Below, piece after piece: positions 53,046 through 63,058 of a stretch of DNA of 64,000 bases. A program made the translations under genes and the position numbers. The notes under the pieces were generated by a model. That model searched no databases. It saw only the letters and a program-made list of their open reading frames with translations, and was not told the origin of the DNA. Positions within the stretch are counted from its first letter, which is position 1, and each line of letters begins with the position of its first letter. The stretch spans positions 919,001-983,000 of the forward strand of contig NZ_OX216966.1 in assembly GCF_945605565.1 (NCBI RefSeq). Direction: 5' to 3'. This DNA is from Paenibacillus dendritiformis (GTDB taxonomy: Bacteria > Bacillota > Bacilli > Paenibacillales > Paenibacillaceae).

Positions 53046-53278
53046 TGTGGATCAAATGGATGTTCTATACCGCGATCGCTGCCTTTGTCGGATTTTTTCT
53101 GCTGGCCACGCCGAAATATGATGCCGTTCGCTGGATGATTCTGGTCTTTTTTGCCGGATACTTTGCCATTAAAAAATGGTGCTCCGCCAAATACCAGGGG
53201 CCATCGATCCTCGTTCTGATGGCGGCGGTCATCATCATCACGGAAGTGCTGGTGGCGTATTCGGACGGAGCGCCGTAA
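53045..53278 (+). CDS. Small membrane protein coupled to the WXG100-type gene
   Basis: 77 aa from a GTG at 53045 that overlaps the TAG of the upstream gene (TAGTG), with AAGGAG at 53032. Three hydrophobic segments fill nearly the whole chain: MFYTAIAAFVGFFLLAT, MILVFFAGYFAIKKW and ILVLMAAVIIITEVLVAY. The tight overlap and lack of other genes suggest it protects against or anchors the WXG100-type product, but nothing here proves it. Confidence 0.6.
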   Translation: MWIKWMFYTAIAAFVGFFLLATPKYDAVRWMILVFFAGYFAIKKWCSAKYQGPSILVLMAAVIIITEVLVAYSDGAP

Positions 53279-53284
53279 ATCATT

Positions 53285-54355
53285 TCATGGGCTGACAGGC
53301 TTCCATTCCGCCCCGATGAGAGGTTCTTCGTACATCTGTTGACCCTCGTAAATATAACCGTGAACTCGCTGCCGGTACTCTGTATTGTCTTCCGGCGCAT
53401 CAGCGTTGAAGGTGAAGAAGGCCAATCCGCCTTCGTTCCATTCATCGCGAAGGTGCAGGAAGTTCTGTTGGCATTCCGAACGGGTAAAGAAATCTCCATA
53501 ATCGGCGAAATTGCCGGTATTGACGCCTTCCGCCGTAGAGAACGCGGGAGAAGAGAAGGCGATCTGCCTGACCGTCTGCTCCTTCAAATACAGAATGATC
53601 TCATGCTCCGAGGATTGATAGTTCATCCGATTCTCTTCCTTGGCTGTAGGCTGGCCCAATTGCCGGATGACTTCATCCTGCGTCATCCCGAGCGAGATTT
53701 TACCGAGCGATTGTCCCGGCACGACAAGGTAATCGGTATTGGCCGGCTCCGGTTTCCAGCGCGCATAGGCGCCGTCAACGGTGACAAAAGCGCCGAAACC
53801 AATATACTTCTTATTGGTTGTTACGGTAAGATGATTATCTGTGAGAGACATGCGCAGTTCAAAGTCTTCATCTTCTACATCCGTAAAAACCGCCTCATTG
53901 CCAACCATCTCGGCCACGCCGTTCTCGATGTTGCCGTGAGACCCATCCATCGTCTTCATATTGGTCACATGAAAAGCCATTAAGGAAAAGACTATTTGTC
54001 GCTCATCGATGCTTTTAATATCGATGGTAGCGGAATTATATTTATCCGACTCCACCCATCTCCAAGTCCCGAGCCATGCCGAGGCATCCAACGGTGCTTC
54101 AGCCTTAGAGGCTGGCGGAGGCTCGGATGCGGCTGCCGCTGCCGCAGGCTCGGATGTTCCTCGAGCAGCGTCAGGCTCTGATGGCGTGCTCGGACTCGCT
54201 ATCTCGGGCTCGGCCGTCTTGCCGCCGGGAGCGGAAGCCCCATCTTCTGTTGCGGGGACAGGCTGCTGTTGCTGGTCGCATGCCGCGAGGATGGTTATGG
54301 CCGCGAGTGCAGCTGCCATCCATGTCATCCACATCATCTTTTTCATTATGCTCAT
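53285..54355 (-). CDS. Lipoprotein with low-complexity linker
   Basis: 356 aa, convergent with the preceding gene. Signal peptide with lipobox ILAAC, then a Pro/Ala/Ser/Glu-rich linker of about 65 residues, and a beta-rich C-terminal part (LGTWRWVESDKYNSATIDI, SLGKISLGMTQDEVIRQLGQPTAKEE). The SLGMTxxEVxxxLGxP segment is the SmpA/OmlA-like or DUF-type motif found in Gram-positive surface lipoproteins. No enzyme motif was seen. Likely attached to the outer face of the membrane. Confidence 0.8.
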   Translation of the reverse strand: MSIMKKMMWMTWMAAALAAITILAACDQQQQPVPATEDGASAPGGKTAEPEIASPSTPSEPDAARGTSEPAAAAAASEPPPASKAEAPLDASAWLGTWRWVESDKYNSATIDIKSIDERQIVFSLMAFHVTNMKTMDGSHGNIENGVAEMVGNEAVFTDVEDEDFELRMSLTDNHLTVTTNKKYIGFGAFVTVDGAYARWKPEPANTDYLVVPGQSLGKISLGMTQDEVIRQLGQPTAKEENRMNYQSSEHEIILYLKEQTVRQIAFSSPAFSTAEGVNTGNFADYGDFFTRSECQQNFLHLRDEWNEGGLAFFTFNADAPEDNTEYRQRVHGYIYEGQQMYEEPLIGAEWKPVSP

Positions 54356-54400
54356 TCTCCTTCGCTTCTCGGGCGGGTTCTTCGCTCTTCGTTGTTCGCT

Positions 54401-55426
54401 CTAAGCTCTAAGCAGTCTTGCAGCCGCTTCGGTATACGGCTCGGCCCACTCGGAGAAGGACAGCTCCGGATCCCAGGTGACCTGCTTCATCGCTTGGGCG
54501 CATCCCCACCGCAGCAGCCGCTGATGCAGCATATGGACGCGGAACCGTTCCAGGAATCCTTCCTGCAGCGGAGCGCTGTCCCCAACATAGGCGGACAGGA
54601 AGCTGGCGGCTTGCTCTTCTTCTCCCCGTTCCAGACACAGCGCCGTCAACTTCGGCAAGTCTGCGACGGCATCCCCGAAATAGGACGTCGTAAAATCGAT
54701 GACGCCGCTGACTTCCCAGCCTCGATCGGTTTGCTGCACGAGCACGTTTTCCGGCTTGAAGTCGCCCATGACGAAGGCGGGGGAGTCCAGTCTCTCCATC
54801 GTTGTCTGCGCGCTGTCCAATAGCTGTTCCACCCATGCCTTGTCCCGGTCCGTAATCACGGAGTACTTCGCGGCGTCGTCGAGCCAATCGTGAATCGTCC
54901 CGTACAGCCACGCCGTGTAGGAACCGGCGAACGGGCGAATATGGCTGCTATCCGGGTCGAATTCCCCGGGCTGCTCCACCTTCCAGCCGTGCATTGCGAG
55001 CAGGGTGCGCCCGAGTGCTGCTGCGATGCCGCATGCATCTTCATGATGAAGCACCCGCAGCAGCTCCGGATCGTGAATATGCCGTCCGGGCAGACAGGGC
55101 ATCAGCGCATAGCTCCACCCGAAAATATCATCCGACTCATCAATCAGATAGGGATAAGGGACCTTGACTCCGGTATTCGCGTGCAAATGCCGGATAAAAT
55201 ACGCTTCCTCCCTCCACTGTCCGGGATAGAGGGGATTGCCCTTCAGTACGAACTCCCCGGCTGTAGACGTGACGAACAGCGTCTGCTTCATGACCCCGTG
55301 CTCCGTAGGCGCGGAGCGAAGCAATCGGCCCAGCCCGAACCGGTCCAGCATCCGCTGCAGTTGGCTGTCCGTCAGGGCGCCTAACGATTTCGATGCGAAA
55401 AAAACGGTTGTCGTCAACCGCTGCAC
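54401..55426 (-). CDS. Aminoglycoside-phosphotransferase-family protein
   Basis: 341 aa. The catalytic loop MGDFKPENVLVQQ and metal-binding VIDFTTSYFGDAVADL are present, with an N-lobe of QTLFVTSTAGEFVLKGNPLYPG carrying the ATP-binding Lys. It lies 46 nt upstream of the lipoprotein gene in the same direction, so they may be one transcript. The substrate is not clear; small alcohol or amine phosphorylation is the known chemistry of the fold. This is the second such gene in the window after 40070. Confidence 0.85.
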   Translation of the reverse strand: MQRLTTTVFFASKSLGALTDSQLQRMLDRFGLGRLLRSAPTEHGVMKQTLFVTSTAGEFVLKGNPLYPGQWREEAYFIRHLHANTGVKVPYPYLIDESDDIFGWSYALMPCLPGRHIHDPELLRVLHHEDACGIAAALGRTLLAMHGWKVEQPGEFDPDSSHIRPFAGSYTAWLYGTIHDWLDDAAKYSVITDRDKAWVEQLLDSAQTTMERLDSPAFVMGDFKPENVLVQQTDRGWEVSGVIDFTTSYFGDAVADLPKLTALCLERGEEEQAASFLSAYVGDSAPLQEGFLERFRVHMLHQRLLRWGCAQAMKQVTWDPELSFSEWAEPYTEAAARLLRA

Positions 55427-55740
55427 CTCCGTTACGAATAGTATGAATGCTGATTCATTTTAACTGCATAATACACAAAAAGCGGCTTGCCTGCAGGCAG
55501 CCGCATTGTCGCAAATATCGACGCGATCCTCTACAATACGCGATCTCCAGAATTATCCTATCACGCCGATTCGGGGAAGTCAAAGCAATTATCCGCAAGG
55601 GCAAGCATGCGGACAGGCCGCATGAGCACTGTGCGGGACATGGACTTCGGGCCGCTAACCGGACCGCGCCCGGCGCAGCGAGAACGAAGCACAGCCGGCT
55701 CCGCAGAGCCGGCTGTACTGTGACGTATTTCAAAGCAGTC
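55427..55740. other. Intergenic region between odhB end and phosphotransferase start
   Basis: Contains two hairpins. One at 55477-55504 (GCGGCT...AGCCGC with T5 on the minus strand) is a likely leftward terminator for odhAB. The other at 55691-55716 has a perfect 11-bp stem but no T-tract. The promoter of the leftward phosphotransferase gene must lie here too. No gene is supported. Confidence 0.5.
55691..55716 (-). terminator. Hairpin downstream of odhB
   Basis: ACAGCCGGCTC and GAGCCGGCTGT, 4-nt loop, 25 nt after the odhB stop; without a T-run it may only pause transcription or protect mRNA. Confidence 0.45.
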
Positions 55741-57024
55741 TTATCCTTCGAGGAGCAGCGTCTCCGGATCTTCCAGCATCTCCTTGACCTTAACCAGGAA
55801 TCCGACCGCTTCCGCGCCATCGACGATGCGGTGATCGTAGGAGAGGGCGATGTACATCATCGGACGGTTCTCCGAGCGCTCTTCATCGATAGCGACCGGA
55901 CGCAGTTGAATCTTGTGCATGCCGAGGATGCCGACCTGCGGCGCGTTCAAGATTGGCGTCGACAGCAGGGAACCGAAGACGCCGCCATTCGTAATCGTGA
56001 AGGAGCCGCCTTGCAGATCGGACAGCGCCAACGAGTTGGAGCGGGCCTTCGACGCCAGTTCGCCGATGGAGCGCTCGATCTCCGCGAAGCTGAGGCGATC
56101 CGCGTCGCGAACGACCGGTACGACGAGGCCTTCCTTCGCCGCAACGGCGATGCCGATATCGTAGAACTTCTTCACGAGAATATCTTGTCCGTCGATCTCG
56201 GCGTTCAGCAGCGGATAAGCCTTCAATGCGCCGACGACCGCCTTGGTGAAGAACGACATGAAGCCGAGACCCACATCATGCTTTTCCTTGAAGGCGTCTT
56301 TGCGCCGCTTGCGGATATCGAGAATCGCAGTCATGTCGACTTCGTTGAACGTCGTCAGCATGGCTGCCGTCTGCTGCGCCTCCACCAGGCGGGTCGCGAT
56401 CGTCTGGCGGCGGCGGGACATACGCTGGCGCTCGATCGGCTTCACCGGATCGGCAGGCTCACCGGAAGCTGGTGCCGCAGGCTTCGCCGGCGCTGCCGGA
56501 GCCGCAACTGGCGCTGCAGCCGGGCGGGCCGCGTTCGCTTGCACATCATCATGCTGAATGCGGCCGATCGGGTCGCGCGCAGATACGCCGTTCAGGTCGA
56601 TGCCCTTCTCTCTCGCCAGCTTGCGTGCGGCCGGAGAGGCGTGGTAGGCGCCGCTATCCGCGGCAGGCGCAGGCACTGGGGCCGACACTGCCGGAGCTGC
56701 AGCCGGAGCGCTCTCCTTCTCGGCGGCAGTCGCTTCCGCTGCCGGAGCCGCTTGAGCTGCCGGAGCTGGTGCTGGAGTGCTTGCTCCCGCCCCGGAGCCG
56801 ATGACGGCGATGACTTCGCCGACAGCGACATTCTCGCCTTCCCCTCTCAGGATCGATTCAATGACTCCGCTCTCTTCGGCGCTGATTTCCAGATTGACTT
56901 TATCGGTTTCCAACTCGGCGAGCAGATCCCCTTGACCTACCGTGTCGCCTACTTTGACAAGCCATTTATGCAAGGTTCCTTCCGATATCGATTCTCCAAG
57001 ATCAGGCACTTTGATTTCAGCCAC
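55741..57024 (-). CDS. odhB: Dihydrolipoyl succinyltransferase (E2 of 2-oxoglutarate dehydrogenase)
   Basis: 427 aa. The lipoyl domain has the lipoylated Lys42 in [11 protein letters not shown] long Ala/Pro linker follows to the E3-binding domain ([29 protein letters not shown]). The catalytic domain ends with SYDHRIVDG, His398 and Asp402 being the acyl-transfer residues. It transfers the succinyl group to CoA in the citric acid cycle. Its start lies 17 nt after the odhA stop, so it is the second gene of the operon. No lpd (E3) gene is adjacent; it must come from another locus. Confidence 0.97.
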   Translation of the reverse strand: MAEIKVPDLGESISEGTLHKWLVKVGDTVGQGDLLAELETDKVNLEISAEESGVIESILRGEGENVAVGEVIAVIGSGAGASTPAPAPAAQAAPAAEATAAEKESAPAAAPAVSAPVPAPAADSGAYHASPAARKLAREKGIDLNGVSARDPIGRIQHDDVQANAARPAAAPVAAPAAPAKPAAPASGEPADPVKPIERQRMSRRRQTIATRLVEAQQTAAMLTTFNEVDMTAILDIRKRRKDAFKEKHDVGLGFMSFFTKAVVGALKAYPLLNAEIDGQDILVKKFYDIGIAVAAKEGLVVPVVRDADRLSFAEIERSIGELASKARSNSLALSDLQGGSFTITNGGVFGSLLSTPILNAPQVGILGMHKIQLRPVAIDEERSENRPMMYIALSYDHRIVDGAEAVGFLVKVKEMLEDPETLLLEG

Positions 57025-57041
57025 GACCGTAACCTCCCAGG

Positions 57042-59888
57042 TTAATTAGTTTTTGTCGAGCGATGCAACGATTCCGTAATGATTTGCCGTTGTTCGAAGC
57101 TATGGACATCCGCATACCCGCTCGCCGGGCTGGAATGCTCCGGACGTCCGATATAGTGGACAGGCACCTTCTTCGGAGCCACTTCGCGAATCCGCGGCTC
57201 CATATACGTCCAGGCGCCCATATTTTTCGGTTCTTCCTGTACCCAGACGATCTCCTTCAGGGCCGGATAGCGTCCGATAATAGCCGCAATCTCTTCCTGC
57301 GGGAACGGATACAGCTGTTCGACGCGGATCATATGCAGCCAGGAGTGATCCCGATCCGACGTCTCCAGTTCAGTCTGCAGATCGATCGCCATCTTGCCGG
57401 TGGCCAGAATGAGGCGCTCCACCTTCTTCGGCTGCTCCCCTTCCATGGCTTCATCCCATACCGGATGGAAGTGCCCTTCGCTGAGCTCGCTGCCCGGGGA
57501 TGCGCTCCGCGGGTTCCGCAGCAGGCTCTTCGGCGCCATGACGATGAGCGGACGCGCTTCATCGGTACCGCCGATCGCGGCCTGGCGGCGCAGCAGATGG
57601 AAGTATTGCGCCGCGCTGGTCAGATTGACAACCGTCCAGTTATGCTCTGCGGACGATTGCAGGAACCGCTCCAGGCGGGCGCTGGAATGCTCCGGACCTT
57701 GGCCTTCGAAGCCGTGCGGCAGCAGGACGACGAGATTGGACTTCTGGTTCCATTTCGCCCGGCCGGCAGCGATGAACTGGTCGAAAATGACTTGCGCCGC
57801 ATTGGCGAAGTCGCCGTATTGCGCTTCCCAGATAACGAGCGTCTCTGGCGCGAATACGTTATAGCCGTATTCATATCCGAGTACAGACGCTTCGGACAAC
57901 GGACTGTTATAGATACCGAAGGAGGCCTTCGCCTGCGGTATGCGGTGCAGCGGCGAGAACGTCTCGCCCGTCTTATAGTCATGCAGCACGAGATGGCGCT
58001 GTGAGAAGGTGCCCCGCTCGGAATCTTGCCCGGTGATGCGGATCGGCTGCCCTTCCGCCAGGATCGTCGCGAACGCCAGCGTCTCGGCGAGCGCCCAGTC
58101 GACCTTTTCGCCCTCATCGAGCGCGTTGGCCCGGCGCTGCAAAATACGCTGCAGCTTCGGATAGACCTGGAAGCCCTCCGGCACCTCCAGCAGCTCGCGG
58201 TTGATCTCCCGCAGCTGCTCGATCGGCACGGCGGTGCCGTTGCCGGACAAGCGGCTTGGCGGCTCGCCCGTGTTGTGGCGGTACGCCCGGTCGGTCGTCT
58301 CCTTCATCTTGTCATACGCCTGCTGCAGGACGGCTTCGGCATCCTTCTTCATCTGCTCGATCTGCGCGTCGTCCACTAAGCCTTCCTGCTTCAACCGCTC
58401 GCCATAGATGACATACGCGGTCGAATGCTGGTTCACCTTGCTGTACACGAACGGCGACGTTCCTTCCGGATCGTCCATCTCGTTGTGGCCGTGACGGCGG
58501 TAGCCGATCAGATCGATCAGGAAGTCCTTCTTGAACACGCTCCGGTATTCGACCGCCATGCGAACGGCCGCGATGCATGCATCCGGATCGTCCGCATTCA
58601 CGTGCACGATCGGAATCTCGAACCCTTTGGCCAGGTCGCTCGCATAATGCGTGGAGCGGGAATCCTCGCTCTTCGTCGTGAACCCGATGCGGTTATTGAC
58701 GATAATGTGCAGCGTGCCTCCGTTCTGGAAGCCGCGGAGCTTGTTGAAGTTCAGCGTCTCCGAGACGATGCCTTCCCCCGGGAAGGCGGCGTCGCCGTGC
58801 ATGAGCACCGTCGCGGCCTTCCCGGTATCCTGGCGCGGATAGCCTGGCTGGCTGCGGTCATCCTGGGCGGCGCGGGAGAAGCCCTCCACGACCGGATTGA
58901 CGTATTCCAGATGGCTCGGGTTGTTCGCGAGCGTAACCTTGGTCCGCACGGTATTGCCTTCGGTTACGGAGCGATCTGCGCCCAGATGGTATTTCACGTC
59001 GCCGGTCCAGCCGTAGTTGATGCCCATTGAGCCTTCCGACGGGAACAGATCCTTGTTCGGAGAGTGATGGAACTCCGAGAAAATCTTGCCGTACGGCTTC
59101 CCAAGCACGTGCGCGAGCACGTTTAACCGGCCTCGATGGGCCATGCCCATGAGGATATGCTGAGTGCCGTTGGCGGCGGAGGTGCGGACGAGTTCGTCTA
59201 GCATCGGCACGAGAACATCGGTGCCTTCGATCGAGAAGCGCTTCTGTCCGACGAAAGTGCGGTGCAGGAACGTCTCGAACTGTTCCACCTCGATCAGTCG
59301 TTTCAAGAGAGAGACGCGTTCGGCTGAAGTAAGCGGCTCCGGTGAATTGAGGCATTCCGTATGTCTGCGCAGCCACTTCAATTCTTCCTCGTCATGCACA
59401 TGTCTGAATTCATACGCGATGGAGCGGGTGTACACCGCGCGCAGATGCTCGATCGCATCCCAGCAGGTACGGACGCCGGCAGGCGCCTCCTTCAGCACGA
59501 TCGAGGCAGGCAGAGCTTCCAGATCCGCGCGAGTCAGGCCGTAGGCCTCCGGCTCGAAGCGGCGGGTATCCACGGGCGGATTGATGCCCAATGGATCGAT
59601 ATCGGCCGCCAGATGGCCGAAGGTGCGGATAATGCCGGCCAGCTTGACGGCGGAGACGACTTTATTTAATCCGTCTCCGTCCAGCGAGACCGGAGCAGCG
59701 GCTCCTTCTGCTTGGGAACCGATTGAAGCAGGCGGCGGCCCGAAGCGGGCGAACAGGTCCCGGTAATTCGCTTCGACGGATTCGGGATCGTTAACGTATT
59801 GCTCGTACTGTTCCTGGATGTACCCGAGATTGGGTCCATAGTAATCCTTCCATACCCTTTCCTTCTCAGTAACTTCTGCAGCCGACAT
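57042..59888 (-). CDS. odhA: 2-oxoglutarate dehydrogenase E1 component
   Basis: 948 aa, the normal length, with AAGGAGG upstream. Thiamine-diphosphate E1 features are visible: [18 protein letters not shown], the Mg/ThDP-binding region [42 protein letters not shown], and the C-terminal [41 protein letters not shown]. It decarboxylates 2-oxoglutarate and succinylates the E2 lipoyl group. The first gene of odhAB, with a near-perfect cre site 64 nt upstream of its ATG. Confidence 0.97.
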   Translation of the reverse strand: MSAAEVTEKERVWKDYYGPNLGYIQEQYEQYVNDPESVEANYRDLFARFGPPPASIGSQAEGAAAPVSLDGDGLNKVVSAVKLAGIIRTFGHLAADIDPLGINPPVDTRRFEPEAYGLTRADLEALPASIVLKEAPAGVRTCWDAIEHLRAVYTRSIAYEFRHVHDEEELKWLRRHTECLNSPEPLTSAERVSLLKRLIEVEQFETFLHRTFVGQKRFSIEGTDVLVPMLDELVRTSAANGTQHILMGMAHRGRLNVLAHVLGKPYGKIFSEFHHSPNKDLFPSEGSMGINYGWTGDVKYHLGADRSVTEGNTVRTKVTLANNPSHLEYVNPVVEGFSRAAQDDRSQPGYPRQDTGKAATVLMHGDAAFPGEGIVSETLNFNKLRGFQNGGTLHIIVNNRIGFTTKSEDSRSTHYASDLAKGFEIPIVHVNADDPDACIAAVRMAVEYRSVFKKDFLIDLIGYRRHGHNEMDDPEGTSPFVYSKVNQHSTAYVIYGERLKQEGLVDDAQIEQMKKDAEAVLQQAYDKMKETTDRAYRHNTGEPPSRLSGNGTAVPIEQLREINRELLEVPEGFQVYPKLQRILQRRANALDEGEKVDWALAETLAFATILAEGQPIRITGQDSERGTFSQRHLVLHDYKTGETFSPLHRIPQAKASFGIYNSPLSEASVLGYEYGYNVFAPETLVIWEAQYGDFANAAQVIFDQFIAAGRAKWNQKSNLVVLLPHGFEGQGPEHSSARLERFLQSSAEHNWTVVNLTSAAQYFHLLRRQAAIGGTDEARPLIVMAPKSLLRNPRSASPGSELSEGHFHPVWDEAMEGEQPKKVERLILATGKMAIDLQTELETSDRDHSWLHMIRVEQLYPFPQEEIAAIIGRYPALKEIVWVQEEPKNMGAWTYMEPRIREVAPKKVPVHYIGRPEHSSPASGYADVHSFEQRQIITESLHRSTKTN

Positions 59889-59951
59889 GAATGCTAGACC
59901 TCCTTACGGATTATGCCAAATCTATGAGTATATCTATAATGACATACCCAA

Positions 59952-59965
59952 TGTTTGCGTTTACA
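59952..59965 (-). promoter_or_regulatory. Candidate cre (CcpA) site upstream of odhA
   Basis: On the minus strand this reads TGTAAACGCAAACA, one mismatch from TGWAANCGNTNWCA. It lies 64 nt before the odhA ATG, where it could overlap the promoter. Catabolite repression of odhAB is known in Bacillus subtilis; this site is inferred. Confidence 0.5.
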
Positions 59966-59999
59966 CTTAGTGTACCACTTGTTCGCCAGAAATTAAAAT

Positions 60000-60292
60000 A
60001 AAATGGACGTTTTTACGAGAAGAAAATGTGGAATTTATCATGGTAAATGTTCGGAACCTATTTTCTCAATCCATTCTCATAGAAACGATTGTTCATCATA
60101 CATGATTATACAATTTCATGCAGAAAATAGAAACTTGGAAGAGAGATGCGATTCCCTCTCCCGATCTCTTCGACTATAATAGGGATATCGGTAACATCGC
60201 AACTAATTTCCAGATAGCCTGGCATGCGGCGGGAGTGGATTCCCGGCATCCGAAGCATCACCAAATCTATGAGGAGACAGGAGACGAAGAGG
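60000..60292. other. Intergenic region upstream of the transglutaminase gene
   Basis: AT-rich and non-coding up to the ribosome binding site at 60280. TATAAT at 60175 could be the -10 for the rightward gene, but no good -35 stands 17 nt before it. Confidence 0.4.
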
Positions 60293-62854
60293 ATGAGCAA
60301 GCTGAACGTGACGGACGGGCAATGGCTGCAGCGCCTGAAGGAGAAATTCCAGTACAAGCGGCAATTGGCATGCTATCGGGAAGAAGCGCTGTTCGGCATC
60401 TTCGACGGGCCGTTAACGGAAGAAGAGCGCTTTTGTCTGCAATTTCTATATGCCTACATGCCGCTGCATGATATGGCGGACTATGACGGGGACTACTTCC
60501 TGAAGCATGTCCGCCGGACGCTGGAGACACGCGATCTGGCGCCGTGGGGGGAGCGGATTCCGCAGGACGTCTTCCTGAACTTCGTGCTGCCTTACCGGGT
60601 GAACAACGAGAATATGGATGACAGCCGGCACGTCATTTTCGGGGAATTGTTCGATCGGGTTAAAAATAAATCGATGACAGAGGCGATCCTTGAGACGAAT
60701 TATTGGTGCCATGAGAAAGCGACATACATCGGCACGGACATGCGGACGGTGTCGCCGCTGACCTTGATGCGCACCGCGCTCGGACGCTGCGGCGAGCAGT
60801 CGACCCTGGCCGTCGCCGCCCTGCGCAGCGTCGGCATACCCGCGCGCCAGTGCTATACGCCGCGCTGGGCGCATTGCGACTCGAACCATGCCTGGGTCGA
60901 GGCCTGGGCTGACGGCGAATGGCATTTCCTCGGCGCCTGCGAGCCGGAAGCCCGCCTGGACGAGGGCTGGTTCCGCGCGCCGTCGCGGCGGGCGATGCTC
61001 GTCAACACCCGCGTCGCCGCGGATTACATCGGGCCGGAGGAGACCTGCTCGGACCATCCGTGGTATACCGAGATCAATCTGCTCGGCAACTATGCGCCGC
61101 GGAAGACGATTACGGTTCGCGTCGTGACCGAGGCAGGGGAGCCGGCTCAGGCCGAGGTGCAGTTCCAGCTCTTCGCCGAGTTCAGCGCGATCGCCACCCT
61201 GCCCACCGATTCGCTGGGACGGGCATCCTTCACGACCGGCTATGGCGATCTGGTTATCCATGCGCGCGGGGAGCAGGGCTGGGGCTGCCGCAAGATCGCC
61301 GTCGGCGATACGGAGGAATGCGACATCGTCCTTCGGCGCGGCGCCCCCCAGGCCGGCACGCTGGAGTGGGATATGGCGCCGCCGCCGGAGCTGGCCGAGA
61401 GCGGCGGCGATGAGGCGGGCGAGGAGGAGCGCCGGATCCATGACCGGCGGATTCAGCATGGCACGGCGACCCGCGCCGCCTATGAAGCGACATTCTGGAC
61501 GGCAGCACAGGCGGAGGAACTGGCCCGGGAGATCGGGCTGCCGGAGAAGCGGGTGAAGGATATCCTGCTTGCGGCGCGGGGAGGCAGCGCCGAGATGGCT
61601 GCCTTCCTGAAGGCGCAGACGCCCGTGCACGGCGAGTGGGCGCTTAAGCTGCTGGAGTCGATGCGGAGCAAGGATCTCCATGACACAATGCAGCCGACGC
61701 TCGTCGAGCATCTGGAAGGAGCGATGCCGTTCAAGGATCAGGCAGGAGATGACCGCCTGTTCGCGGACTATGTGCTGTGCCCGCGGGTTCACTTCGAGAT
61801 GATTGCGCCGTACCGGGCCTTTTTCCGGCAGCAGTTCACGCCGGACGAGCAGGCGCAGTATCGGACCGAGCCGCAGGCGCTTGCCGATCGCCTCGGCCGG
61901 GAGATCGGCCTCGTCCATGGCATGGACCGCTACGCGGGGATGGCGACTCCGGCGGGCGCGTACCGGCTGAAGCGGACGGATCGCCTCAGCCGGGACATCT
62001 GCTTCGTCGCCGCCGCGCGCAGCCTGGGCATACCGGCACGGCTCGATCCGCTTCACGCCGACCCGGAATATTGGGCCGGCGGGCAATGGATCCGCGTCGA
62101 GTTCCCGGCGGAAGCGGGGCAGGCCGAGGCGGCCGCGGCGGAGGAAGCCATCGGCAAGGGCGGCATCCGCTTCGGCAGAGGCGAAGGCGGGCCGGAAGCT
62201 GCCTACTATCATAACTTCACGATCGCGCGGCTGGAGGACGGCTTGTACCGAACCTTGACGTTCCCGTTCGGGGAGAAGGAGATGTATGGCAAGACGATCG
62301 ACGTCCCGGCCGGCGACTACCGGCTGACGACCGGCGTCCGCCTGACCGACGGCACGGTGCTGGCACGGTTGACGTTCTTCACCGTTCCGGCCGGCAGCGT
62401 CGTGCCGGTGACGATTGCCTTCCGGCAGGAACAGATCGAGGTTCCGGTGCTGAGCCGGCTTGCACCGGAGCAGCTGGGGGCGCTCGATATTCCTGCCGAA
62501 GGGGCCGTGTTGGCCTGGCTCGACCCGGAGCGGGAGCCGTCGAAGCATCTGGCCCGCGAACTGCGGCAATTGCAGGCGGAGCTCGACGCTTGGGGCGGCC
62601 GGATCGAGCTGCGGGTCGAGGAGCAGCGCAATCGCGGGCCATTCTCTCTGGAAGGAATGCCGCAGAGGACCCGCTATGCCGTCGATGAAGCGGGGGCGGA
62701 CCTGCAGGCGATTCAGCCGTCCCTTCCCGGCTGGAACGGCAATGAATTCCCGCTCGTGTTCGTCATTGACCGGGAGCTTCGCCTTCGCTATCTGTCCCAA
62801 GGCTACAAGCTTGGCATCGTAGACGAGATCGTGAAGGTTTTGAAGCACATTTGA
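60293..62854 (+). CDS. Transglutaminase-like protein with C-terminal thioredoxin-like part
   Basis: 853 aa from the ATG at 60293, with AGGAGACG upstream; the frame opens earlier without a site. The transglutaminase core has Cys166 in LGRCGEQS, His199 in DSNHAWVEAW and an acidic partner in GACEPE. Residues about 290-360 look like a beta-rich insert. The C-terminal 150 residues have a hydrophobic strand-helix pattern (FSLEGMPQRTRYAVDE, FPLVFVIDRELRLRYLSQGY) reminiscent of redoxin folds without a CxxC. No signal peptide, hence cytoplasmic. The function is not known; such proteins can be peptidases or cross-linkers. Confidence 0.8.
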   Translation: MSKLNVTDGQWLQRLKEKFQYKRQLACYREEALFGIFDGPLTEEERFCLQFLYAYMPLHDMADYDGDYFLKHVRRTLETRDLAPWGERIPQDVFLNFVLPYRVNNENMDDSRHVIFGELFDRVKNKSMTEAILETNYWCHEKATYIGTDMRTVSPLTLMRTALGRCGEQSTLAVAALRSVGIPARQCYTPRWAHCDSNHAWVEAWADGEWHFLGACEPEARLDEGWFRAPSRRAMLVNTRVAADYIGPEETCSDHPWYTEINLLGNYAPRKTITVRVVTEAGEPAQAEVQFQLFAEFSAIATLPTDSLGRASFTTGYGDLVIHARGEQGWGCRKIAVGDTEECDIVLRRGAPQAGTLEWDMAPPPELAESGGDEAGEEERRIHDRRIQHGTATRAAYEATFWTAAQAEELAREIGLPEKRVKDILLAARGGSAEMAAFLKAQTPVHGEWALKLLESMRSKDLHDTMQPTLVEHLEGAMPFKDQAGDDRLFADYVLCPRVHFEMIAPYRAFFRQQFTPDEQAQYRTEPQALADRLGREIGLVHGMDRYAGMATPAGAYRLKRTDRLSRDICFVAAARSLGIPARLDPLHADPEYWAGGQWIRVEFPAEAGQAEAAAAEEAIGKGGIRFGRGEGGPEAAYYHNFTIARLEDGLYRTLTFPFGEKEMYGKTIDVPAGDYRLTTGVRLTDGTVLARLTFFTVPAGSVVPVTIAFRQEQIEVPVLSRLAPEQLGALDIPAEGAVLAWLDPEREPSKHLARELRQLQAELDAWGGRIELRVEEQRNRGPFSLEGMPQRTRYAVDEAGADLQAIQPSLPGWNGNEFPLVFVIDRELRLRYLSQGYKLGIVDEIVKVLKHI

Positions 62855-62924
62855 TCGAACCGAATCTATCATTCCGCGAGTTGACGAAGGCCGCTATCCA
62901 GCCGCGGAGTGAAGCCGAGGAACG

Positions 62925-62963
62925 AAGCCGTGGTCCTGCCGGGATTCACGGCTTTATTCTTTT
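62925..62963 (+). terminator. Terminator between transglutaminase and hprK
   Basis: AAGCCGTG and CACGGCTT arms, a 14-nt loop, then a T-rich tail. Confidence 0.75.
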
Positions 62964-62975
62964 GTTAAATAAATT

Positions 62976-62991
62976 AGTGAAAAATTTCACT
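62976..62991. promoter_or_regulatory. Operator-like inverted repeat upstream of hprK
   Basis: AGTGAAA and TTTCACT arms with a 2-nt spacer, 68 nt before the hprK start. It sits in the promoter region of the gene and could bind a dimeric regulator; it may also be chance. Confidence 0.35.
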
Positions 62992-63058
62992 ATGGATGGG
63001 TTTTTCGCTCTCCTTTTTGTTAGAATATAAGGAACATTGGATCCGATGAGGTGATGAG

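Noticed and set aside
60446..62872. An 808-codon open frame on the minus strand opposite the transglutaminase gene.
   Set aside because: High GC at third positions keeps the antisense frame open. The plus frame has a good start, motifs and codon pattern, and the antisense protein is Arg/Pro/His-rich without domains.
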